IMG/VR virus record: IMGVR_UViG_3300036719_001675
Coordinates: 1-53,703 of that record
Strand: one strand, 5' to 3'
DNA length: 53,703 bases
Source: a virus
This document shows, piece by piece, positions 1 to 6,418 of this stretch. Numbering within the stretch: position 1 is the stretch's first letter; each line of letters opens with the position of its first letter. A program made the translations under genes and the position numbers. The notes under the pieces were generated by a model, which saw nothing but the letters and a program-made list of their open reading frames with translations, did no database searches and was not told the DNA's origin.

Positions 1-2
1 CT

Positions 3-944
3 CAACGATTAAGGCTTGATGAAGTTGACGAAATGGACTTGGAATTATTTGAAGCGGCACAAGGTCAACCAATGGACTCACGGGGACTCTTGGCACAGAC
101 AGTTGTTTCAAGTACGCACCAATACCCTGACGGAACTATGACCGAACTATTGCGTAGAGGCAATGATAAAGGTTGGGGTCTTTTTGAATGGTGCTGGCGT
201 GAGTCAGTAGGAACAGCAGAAAACCCTGGTTGGCTCACAATGGAAAATGTTGAGCGTAAAAAAATGGAAGTATCCCACCGAATGTGGGAAGTGGAATACG
301 ACCTACAAGAACCCTCCTTTGATGGTCGTGCAATTGAAACTGAATTTGTTGAAGCAATGTTTGATCCTGAACTAGGAGTATTCGTTGGCGATCTTAATGA
401 ATACATTGAAATTGAAGAACCTCAAGAAGGTGCTACTTATATCACTGGCGTTGACTGGGCGAAAGAAAAGGACTACACGATTATTCGCACATTCCGAACA
501 GACCTCGCACCTTGGGTTGAAGTTTCGTTCTTGCGTACTGGCAGAAAGCCTTGGCAAGAAATGGTTGGAGACTTGAATGACCGTTTGGCTAGGTATGGCG
601 GTCTATGTGTACATGACGCTACGGGCATTGGTAATGTCGTTGATGACCTCATTGCATATGACAAGAAAAAGGTCAAGCCCGTTGTTCTTCGTGGTCGTGA
701 ACGAGAGTCAGTTTTTATGGAATACATTTCAGGAATTGAACAGTACGGGATCAGATCACCACGAATTCAATTCCCATATGGTGAGCACAAGTATGTGACA
801 CAGAAAGACCTATTCGGTACTGGTCACCCTCCCGATACATTCATTGCTGGCGCTTTGGCTTGGTCAATGCGTAAGCGTACACATAAGTTGAACATCAGAC
901 CAGTTAGTGTTACTCGCACAGATAGTCCTTGGAAGGGTATTTAA
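3..944 (+). CDS. terL: Terminase large subunit, C-terminal part (partial at window start)
   Basis: This is the C-terminal part of the DNA-packaging motor; its N-terminal part is at 52999-53703 because the circular contig was cut inside the gene. The frame is open from base 3 and begins with the Walker B region (RLRLDEVDEMD). The RNase H-like nuclease follows: first acidic motif GVDWAKEKDYTI, second acidic motif VHDATGIG, third region PDTFIAGALAW. Joining 52999-53703 to 267-944 gives about 460 residues, normal for TerL. It cuts concatemeric DNA and drives it into the prohead with ATP. The stop overlaps the next start as TAATG. Family identification is firm. Confidence 0.93.
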   Translation, partial: QRLRLDEVDEMDLELFEAAQGQPMDSRGLLAQTVVSSTHQYPDGTMTELLRRGNDKGWGLFEWCWRESVGTAENPGWLTMENVERKKMEVSHRMWEVEYDLQEPSFDGRAIETEFVEAMFDPELGVFVGDLNEYIEIEEPQEGATYITGVDWAKEKDYTIIRTFRTDLAPWVEVSFLRTGRKPWQEMVGDLNDRLARYGGLCVHDATGIGNVVDDLIAYDKKKVKPVVLRGRERESVFMEYISGIEQYGIRSPRIQFPYGEHKYVTQKDLFGTGHPPDTFIAGALAWSMRKRTHKLNIRPVSVTRTDSPWKGI

Positions 945-1897
945 TGACACCGCTATGGAATCCAATTAGGCAAGGCGTACCGATCAGCATAAGAGCGTCA
1001 CGAAGTAAGCCAGTTGTATCAGATTGGCAAACTGCCGTTGTACTCCCCGATATGCAGATTGGATATTTCCGAAATAAGCATGGGCAACTAGAACCTATCC
1101 ATGATGAAACGGCAATGAGGATTGCGCTTCAAATAATCATTGACGCTAGACCGAAACAGATCGTTCTTCTTGGAGACAATTTAGACCTACCTGACTTTTC
1201 AACTAAGTACAGAAAAACGCCTGCATTTCAGCAGACGACACAAGAGGCAATTGACCGAGCCACTACATATTGTGCCGAACTACGGGCAAATGCCCCTCAC
1301 GCACACATCATATGGATTGGCGGTAATCACGAAGAGCGATTACAAAACTACATCGTAGATAATGCAATGTCTGCTTTTGGAATCAAGCGTGGCAACTCAG
1401 CGGTTGATGACTTCCCCGTAATGTCTGTGCCGTTCTTGTGCCGACTTGATGAATCAAATGTGGATTACTTAGCAGGGTATCCCAGTGGAGTGCATTGGAT
1501 TACGCCACGACTTCATGCCATTCACGGACACTTTGCGGTAAGCGGTGGTTCAACCTCACACAAGTATTTGAACACTGAAAAAACAAGCACTATCTACGGT
1601 CATGTTCATCGTAGAGAATGGGCAGAACGATCAAGGGAAGATTACGATGGAATCAAAACAATTCTGTCTGCTTCTCCTGGTTGCCTAGCCCGTGTTGATG
1701 GTGTAGTGCCAAGTACGAAACAAGGAATTGACTTAGATGGTCGCCCACTCCGACGAATTGAAGATTGGCAACAGGGCATAGCCGTTATTCCATACAGTGA
1801 ATCAACTGGTGAGTTCGTCTATGAACAAGTGGCTATCCACAGTGGTCGTGCCATGTGGCGTGGCAAGTGGTACTCAGGCAACCTGACTTCCTTCTGA
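944..1897 (+). CDS. Calcineurin-like metallophosphoesterase
   Basis: Predicted metal-dependent phosphoesterase of about 317 residues. The metal-ligand motifs occur in the usual order: PDMQIG (D), GDNLD (GD), GGNHEE (GNHE), IHGH and YGHVH. ATG 944 is preferred over the in-frame TTG at 929 because GGAAGGG precedes it and it overlaps the terminase stop (TAATG). Related phosphoesterases occur in phages next to packaging or replication genes, with nucleic-acid or nucleotide phosphates as likely substrates; the substrate here is unknown. A strong terminator follows directly. Confidence 0.85.
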   Translation: MTPLWNPIRQGVPISIRASRSKPVVSDWQTAVVLPDMQIGYFRNKHGQLEPIHDETAMRIALQIIIDARPKQIVLLGDNLDLPDFSTKYRKTPAFQQTTQEAIDRATTYCAELRANAPHAHIIWIGGNHEERLQNYIVDNAMSAFGIKRGNSAVDDFPVMSVPFLCRLDESNVDYLAGYPSGVHWITPRLHAIHGHFAVSGGSTSHKYLNTEKTSTIYGHVHRREWAERSREDYDGIKTILSASPGCLARVDGVVPSTKQGIDLDGRPLRRIEDWQQGIAVIPYSESTGEFVYEQVAIHSGRAMWRGKWYSGNLTSF

Positions 1898-1904
1898 CAA
1901 CAAA

Positions 1905-1948
1905 AAAACCCACTAGCGAGCGAGGGGATTACGCTGCTAGTGGGTTTT
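1905..1948. terminator. Bidirectional intrinsic terminator between convergent genes
   Basis: The stem CCCACTAGC (1909-1917) pairs perfectly with GCTAGTGGG (1936-1944), flanked by an A run on the left and TTTT on the right, so it can end transcription from both sides. It sits between the phosphoesterase (stop 1897, plus) and the primase (stop 2031, minus). Bases 1949-2030 contain a second small inverted repeat (ACGGT/ACCGT) and no credible gene. Confidence 0.8.
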
Positions 1949-2030
1949 CTGTTTTCCACCAACCCAATTGGGGAAACACGGTCAGGGAGGAAACCGTACC
2001 CTTATGGTATCAGGTAGAAACCTAGTTTTG

Positions 2031-2951
2031 TCAACGGGCTTCGTGGAATATTTCAATTCTTTTTTGAGTGGTCAATTCAGCAGGGTCTTTACCGTCTGTC
2101 CTATCCCATTGACCTCTTTTGATGACGATACCGCTACCCTTCAATGCAGTTCTAATGCTTAAGTCTGCCTGAGCGCCAGCGGTATCTTGATCTGTCATCA
2201 CCACAATAATTCGTGGGTCTAATGCTTTTATGATCTTAGATTGTGCAGTAGACATACGAGCGCCAAAAAGTGCTACAGCAGGTATGCCAACTTCCCACAT
2301 AGACAAAGCGTCAATACTCCCTTCAACAACTGCCAATTTCTTAACCCTGTCGGTCATTCCTAGACACCTAGCCTGCCAACTACCAAAGAGTCTTTGCGAT
2401 ATGGGGAAGCCTGCTGGATATTTGTACTTAGGATTATCAGGGGCAACAGGATTAAGCGTTCTCTGGATATACCCTTCGTATTCGCCATCATTGCCCCATA
2501 TTGGAATCGCTAAGTAGTTATCTAGCGGTGAGTAACCAATCTTGAAAGCATTGAACACTTCAGGATTAGTAATGCCACGCTTTGCCCACTCTTCTTTATG
2601 CCGTACATCGCCTAGTGTGAATCTGACTAGCGTTTGTTGCGATGGTTTCATATCAAGAAGATGTTCGTATTCCCGATCACCAAAGAGTTTCTTGATTCTG
2701 TCTTTGACTTCTTCTGCTTTGACTTCTACTTGCGAATTAATGCCACCAGCAACTTTGAGGTGTAAAGCCAAGTCCTGCGTTCTACCCTTTGCATTGCACG
2801 AATAACACAGGAACACTCCCTTGCGAATATTGAAACTGAACGATGGGGAAGTGTCGTTATGGTATGGGCAAATTGACAACCACTCTTGCCCTGACTTGCT
2901 TCGCACATCTAGATACTTTTCTGCAAACTGCGAATGTGTCATGTGAGCCAT
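2031..2951 (-). CDS. DNA primase (CHC2 zinc finger plus TOPRIM)
   Basis: DnaG-type primase of 306 residues that makes RNA primers at the fork. The N-terminal zinc finger shows CPYH, then CYSC about 20 residues later (about 28-53). The TOPRIM fold is visible as VVEGSIDA (catalytic Glu) and MTDQDTAG (Asp pair) near 210-260. It is shorter than bacterial DnaG and lacks an obvious helicase-binding C-terminal domain. Its start overlaps the stop of the upstream helicase gene, so the two are probably co-translated as a minus-strand replication operon. Confidence 0.9.
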   Translation of the reverse strand: MAHMTHSQFAEKYLDVRSKSGQEWLSICPYHNDTSPSFSFNIRKGVFLCYSCNAKGRTQDLALHLKVAGGINSQVEVKAEEVKDRIKKLFGDREYEHLLDMKPSQQTLVRFTLGDVRHKEEWAKRGITNPEVFNAFKIGYSPLDNYLAIPIWGNDGEYEGYIQRTLNPVAPDNPKYKYPAGFPISQRLFGSWQARCLGMTDRVKKLAVVEGSIDALSMWEVGIPAVALFGARMSTAQSKIIKALDPRIIVVMTDQDTAGAQADLSIRTALKGSGIVIKRGQWDRTDGKDPAELTTQKRIEIFHEAR

Positions 2952-4222
2952 TAGACACCCCTTTCCAATTTGTCTTCATCAATAAGGTCAGCGGCTAGAT
3001 CACCACTAATTTCAGAGAACTTGCCACTGTTGGGCGAAAATTCATTGAACCAAACCTGACCATCTCTTCCGTGTCTGTACTTAGCCAATTTCATCTTGAT
3101 AACACGGGGAGACACTTGCTTCATGGTTACAACACAGTCAGCGTCTTGCCCAATAGCGTCAGCGCCTGATAAGTGTTCTGCACCTGGGAGGTCTTCGCCA
3201 ATTGCAGTTCGGTTAATTTGTGCGGCGGCAACGATAGGTACTTGATACCTCATAGCGATACCTTTCATTTCTGCCGACAATGCACCAAGCGCCTGCCAAT
3301 CACCACTATGACTATTCATAAGAGTCAGGTAGTCAATGAAAACAATGTCAGGCTTATTTCGTTCAATCTGTGCGGCAATAGTTGCAGGAGTAACACGCCC
3401 ACGACTTGTATCGTTCACGATTAGTTTGCCCGTTAAGTTACTTTTCAGTTCTTCAAGAAACTCTTTGTATTTCTTCAAGTCAAAGCCCTTACCGTTAATA
3501 AGGTCTTGAGACTGAAAGGACTTCATGGCATGGTCACTAGACAAGAACGAATGTGCTCTCATTGTGATCTGCGCCCTTGATTGTTCTAGTGCGTCGTATT
3601 GTACCGTGAACCCACGATAGACAGCCGTACAAGCCATTCTAAGCAGAGTCCAAGTCTTTCCCTGACCAAGACGGGCAGCCACAATCCAATAATCTCCTGG
3701 TTGTGGACCGTTGGTAGCCCCATCAAGAGTAGCGAAGCCAGTAGGGATTCCTGATTGACCATGAATTTCTGCCCGTTCATATCGGCGTGATACTTCATCG
3801 TAAACCATATCCCAATCACTCACGACATTTGATTCGTTAGAAACGCCATCGGTATCAGCCTGCAAATGAAGAAAGCGAGACTGAAGGTCAGACATAATTT
3901 CTAGTGGCGGTACATCGTCAGTTACTTTTGTAATTGCAGAGTCAACCAATTGAACGATCTGTCGGCGTAAGTGTTCTTCCCTAAGTTCGTCAAGGCAATA
4001 CTCCACATCATCAGATACAAGGATAGTGAATGTGGGGAACTTACTTTTGAACAAAGCCTTTGAGGGTGTCTTTGCGTGTCGGTTGATGTACTTGCCTATC
4101 CATTCCCATTCATCGGAATGGGCAGTAAACCATGAGGACTTGACCCCTGCAAAAACTGGGGACTTGCTATCCTCTTGCCTTAAAACTGCCGAAATGAATA
4201 ATGCTTCTGTTTTAACTGTCAT
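2951..4222 (-). CDS. Replicative DNA helicase, DnaB-like
   Basis: RecA-fold hexameric helicase of 423 residues. Walker A is ARLGQGKTW, Walker B is IVFIDYLTLM, and the later segment VPIVAAAQINR matches the sensor/H3 region of DnaB-family proteins. IPTGFATLDGATNG is the typical entry to the DnaB ATPase core. The N-terminal about 150 residues are divergent. It overlaps the primase start and the upstream small gene (4219), forming a three-gene minus-strand operon transcribed away from the repeat-rich region at 4.6-4.9 kb. Confidence 0.9.
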   Translation of the reverse strand: MTVKTEALFISAVLRQEDSKSPVFAGVKSSWFTAHSDEWEWIGKYINRHAKTPSKALFKSKFPTFTILVSDDVEYCLDELREEHLRRQIVQLVDSAITKVTDDVPPLEIMSDLQSRFLHLQADTDGVSNESNVVSDWDMVYDEVSRRYERAEIHGQSGIPTGFATLDGATNGPQPGDYWIVAARLGQGKTWTLLRMACTAVYRGFTVQYDALEQSRAQITMRAHSFLSSDHAMKSFQSQDLINGKGFDLKKYKEFLEELKSNLTGKLIVNDTSRGRVTPATIAAQIERNKPDIVFIDYLTLMNSHSGDWQALGALSAEMKGIAMRYQVPIVAAAQINRTAIGEDLPGAEHLSGADAIGQDADCVVTMKQVSPRVIKMKLAKYRHGRDGQVWFNEFSPNSGKFSEISGDLAADLIDEDKLERGV

Positions 4223-4521
4223 TGATTTTCTCCCTTTGATATTTTGATCTTCTTTTTTGTGATGAATTTAACCCTGTCTTCTTCTAGAGATATCCAGCCT
4301 GGTTTTGGTATGAAAAAGTAAAAAACTGTCTTCCCTGAAGGAGACTTTTTAATATCTTTGATAACTGACTTAACCCAAGTGGCACTAGAAAAATGCTTAA
4401 TGAGAACTTCAGTACCTTTTTCTATAGGTTTACCCTTAAGTAGATATTCTTGAATATTCGTATCAGCACTAATACCAGTACCAGTAATAGAGGACTTCTT
4501 GATTACTATTTTTCTTGCCAT
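4219..4521 (-). CDS. Small basic hypothetical protein, first gene of helicase-primase operon
   Basis: A 100-residue Lys-rich protein (N-terminus MARKIVIKKSS, C-terminus ITKKKIKISKGENQ) that I do not recognise. The start has a strong ribosome-binding site (GGGAGG on the minus strand) and the stop overlaps the helicase start by four bases. The middle (KGTEVLIKHF, GKTVFYFFIPKPGW) looks like a small beta barrel. Position ahead of helicase and primase suggests a replication role, perhaps origin or ssDNA binding; that is inference only. Confidence 0.72.
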   Translation of the reverse strand: MARKIVIKKSSITGTGISADTNIQEYLLKGKPIEKGTEVLIKHFSSATWVKSVIKDIKKSPSGKTVFYFFIPKPGWISLEEDRVKFITKKKIKISKGENQ

Positions 4522-4539
4522 CTTCTAGCCTCCCAAGGC

Positions 4540-4545
4540 AGTATA
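4540..4545 (-). promoter_or_regulatory. Possible -10 element of helicase-primase operon
   Basis: On the minus strand TATACT lies about 20 bp upstream of ATG 4521. No convincing -35 was found, so any promoter would rely on an activator or on the repeat cluster behind it. The same hexamer occurs in the candidate promoter at 47163. Confidence 0.3.
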
Positions 4546-4635
4546 AGGAAAACATACGATAGCCGATCATTGGTGGACTCCCGTGTATTGGGCTAATCAA
4601 TGAACCAAAAAAAGCCCCAAAATACAGGGACTCTG

Positions 4636-4926
4636 AAAAAGGGCTTCTGACCTGCGGTTTTGTGGCATTTACAAAAGCCCTGCATATGGGCTATTTTTAC
4701 CAAAACAGGGCTGTCTCCCAAAAAGGGCTTCTGACCAGCACTTTTGTCAATGTTACAGTTTTGTTACAATTTGCACTTTACAAAAGCCCTGCTAGATGGC
4801 ACTTTTTGCCTATTTCGTAACAATTCCGTAATAGTCACAAAAGCCCTGCTAGATGGCACTTTTTGGGAGTTTTCAGCACCAATTCGCACCAATAAACGAC
4901 AAAAGCCCTGCATAGGGGCTATCTCT
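4636..4926. repeat. Cluster of six 28-bp imperfect-palindrome repeats (candidate origin/operator region)
   Basis: Copies align without gaps at 4636-4663 and 4720-4747 in one orientation and at 4671-4698, 4780-4807, 4837-4864 and 4899-4926 in the other. In the second orientation each starts ACAAAA, has GC pairs near positions 8 and 20, and five of the six end in a T run; most contain AAAAGCCC paired imperfectly with GGC-x-x-TTTTT. Centres are about 35-62 bp apart. The copies fill the only gap where transcription diverges, between the helicase operon and the plus-strand early genes. The 4560-4635 flank has a further degenerate AAAAAAAGCCCC element. No gene is credible at 4522-4942. Confidence 0.7.
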
Positions 4927-4930
4927 GTGG

Positions 4931-4945
4931 TAGATTGTACTTATG
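4931..4945 (+). promoter_or_regulatory. Possible leaderless start: -10-like TAGATT six bases before ATG 4943
   Basis: TAGATT (4931-4936) is followed by six bases and ATG 4943, the spacing expected if transcription starts at the initiation codon, as is common in actinobacteria. The resulting short N-terminal extension (MKSTNPNRKG) is encoded by the translation leader that serves the second start at 4982. Confidence 0.3.
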
Positions 4946-4981
4946 AAGTCAACCAACCCAAACAGAAAAGGAAGTGCTCAA

Positions 4982-5263
4982 ATGAAACACATCGGCGTAG
5001 TACCGCGAGGCAAAGGAAGGGCAATCGCAATGTACGACTTTGAAAAGAAAAAGCCTCTTGTAGGTCAGATCATCAAAATGTACTTACCAGCGACTCATAA
5101 GCAAGCAGAACAAGGCTATAAGTTCACAGCCCAAACTGTGCTCGTTGTTGAAAACGACTTAGGCGAATTGTTGTACCGCAAGCGACTCAGTGGTACATCA
5201 CAAGGCTGGGTCAAAAAAGCAGTTCGCTTTCGCTCCATCTGCCGATGGTCTTCAGTTAAATAA
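4982..5263 (+). CDS. Small basic hypothetical early protein
   Basis: A basic protein of 93 residues, first gene of the rightward early cluster, not recognised. I chose ATG 4982 because it follows the recurring leader CCAACCCAAACAGAAAAGG seen before other genes here. An in-frame ATG at 4943 would add 13 residues and could be a leaderless start. The sequence alternates hydrophobic and charged residues (GQIIKMYLP, TAQTVLVVEND), suggesting a small beta-rich fold, and ends in a basic stretch. A perfect hairpin follows at 5272-5301. Its position beside the repeat cluster makes it a candidate repeat-binding regulator, but no DNA-binding motif is evident. Confidence 0.68.
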   Translation: MKHIGVVPRGKGRAIAMYDFEKKKPLVGQIIKMYLPATHKQAEQGYKFTAQTVLVVENDLGELLYRKRLSGTSQGWVKKAVRFRSICRWSSVK

Positions 5264-5271
5264 TCAACTTA

Positions 5272-5301
5272 GGTTCGGGCAGGTTGACTCCTGCCCGAAC
5301 C
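5272..5301 (+). terminator. Perfect 12-bp hairpin without U tract
   Basis: GGTTCGGGCAGG pairs with CCTGCCCGAACC around the loop TTGACT. No T run follows; instead comes the sequence AACTTACCAACCAACCCAAA leading to the next start codon. It may be an RNA-processing or stability element, or a leaky terminator that lowers downstream expression. Near-identical elements precede the genes at 6419 and 9429. Confidence 0.6.
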
Positions 5302-5339
5302 AACTTACCAACCAACCCAAACAGAAAAGGAAACACAAA

Positions 5340-6341
5340 ATGAATGCTCAAGTAAAGCCCCAACCCAAGTCACGAAAGCAGGAAACCAAAATGCCGACTC
5401 CAAAGTCAACTAAGTCCAAACCAACCCAAGTAGAAAAGGAAACCGAAATGGCGACTCAAGCCAAAACCAACTTAGAACCAAAAGAAGAAAAATTTGAAGT
5501 CCACCCATCACTCAAGAAGTTTGTTCAAGACCCCGAAATCTTCTTGGCAAGTTATGTTGGGCGCTCAATTGCAGGCGTTGAAGATATGCAAATTCTGGCA
5601 GTTGCCCATGAACTCAAGCACAATGTAATCCTTAGCGGTCCAACTGGTTCTGCTAAGACGACTTTGGTTTACGCTTATGGCGCTAAGGTCGGACTCCCCG
5701 TTATCAACATCAACTGTAACGGCGCTATTGATCCCCGTGCTCTGTTCGGTGGCTGGGTCCCTGATTCCAATGGTGGCTATAAGTTCGTTGCTGGTGACCT
5801 CGCTATGGCAGTAATGCACGGTGGCATTATCTTGATTAACGAATGTAACTTTGCACCTGCCAAAATCCTCGCAGCGCTTTACGGCTTGCTTGATCGTCGT
5901 CGTGACTTGACTCTTTCGGAAGCGGCAGGTTCGGACTTCCCAACCACAGTTCACGCTCACCCTAAGACGATGATTATTGCCGACTACAACCCTGACTACA
6001 TCGGGACTCGCCCACTTAGCGAAGCGTTCTTGAACCGATTCGCAGTTAAGTTACATTGGGATTACTCTCGTACCGTTGAAGATGAACTTATCGCTTGCCC
6101 AACACTTCAAGACATTGCAGATCGTATTCGTGAAATGCACAAGTCGGGCGACCTCAGCGGTAATGTTCCCACAAATGCCATGCTTGAATTCTTAGACTTT
6201 GCAGAATCACCAGTGCTCGGTGTTGACTTTGCAATTGCTAACTTTGTGGCTTCATTCGGCGCTGATGAACAAAAAGCAGTTCAAGAAGTGTTTGCGCTCA
6301 ACTACGACAACTTGTTAAAAGACTTAGGCGTATCGGTCTGA
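5340..6341 (+). CDS. MoxR/CobS-like AAA+ ATPase
   Basis: AAA+ ATPase of the MoxR/CobS/dynein-related (AAA_5) type. It shows Walker A GPTGSAKTT, a Walker B-like segment GGIILINECNFAP, and the sensor/arginine-finger region IIADYNPDYIGTRPLSEAFLNRF. MoxR ATPases act with VWA-domain partners as chaperone-like machines; the next gene encodes such a partner. The N-terminal about 60 residues are low-complexity Lys/Gln/Thr. That segment contains three in-frame ATGs (5340, 5391, 5448), each preceded by its own AGGAAA-type ribosome-binding site and a CAACCCAA leader, so more than one start may be used. Confidence 0.85.
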   Translation: MNAQVKPQPKSRKQETKMPTPKSTKSKPTQVEKETEMATQAKTNLEPKEEKFEVHPSLKKFVQDPEIFLASYVGRSIAGVEDMQILAVAHELKHNVILSGPTGSAKTTLVYAYGAKVGLPVININCNGAIDPRALFGGWVPDSNGGYKFVAGDLAMAVMHGGIILINECNFAPAKILAALYGLLDRRRDLTLSEAAGSDFPTTVHAHPKTMIIADYNPDYIGTRPLSEAFLNRFAVKLHWDYSRTVEDELIACPTLQDIADRIREMHKSGDLSGNVPTNAMLEFLDFAESPVLGVDFAIANFVASFGADEQKAVQEVFALNYDNLLKDLGVSV

Positions 6342-6352
6342 AATATCCAAAC

Positions 6353-6378
6353 GGTTGGGCAGGGACTCCTGCCCAACC
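6353..6378 (+). terminator. Perfect 11-bp hairpin without U tract
   Basis: GGTTGGGCAGG pairs with CCTGCCCAACC around a GACT loop. It is nearly identical to the hairpin at 5272 and is again followed by ACTTACAAACCAACCCAAA and the next start codon (6419). It is probably the same kind of processing or attenuation element in front of the VWA gene. Confidence 0.6.
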
Positions 6379-6418
6379 AAACAACTTACAAACCAACCCA
6401 AAGAAAAGGAACACTCAA

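Noticed and set aside
1-266. True direct terminal repeat of the virion genome
   Set aside because: The repeat lies inside terL, keeps its frame and differs at four positions; an assembly circularisation overlap is simpler.
1968-2162. Open frame of 64 codons between the convergent genes
   Set aside because: It runs through the terminator flank and the 3' end of the primase in antisense; composition is not protein-like.
4636-4926. CRISPR-like array of 28-bp repeats
   Set aside because: Repeats are imperfect, occur in both orientations and have spacers of unequal length with no cas genes; operator or iteron array fits better.
5190-5339. Extended N-terminus of the AAA ATPase
   Set aside because: The extra 50 codons run through the 5272-5301 hairpin and the end of the previous gene; ATG 5340 has the leader and binding site.
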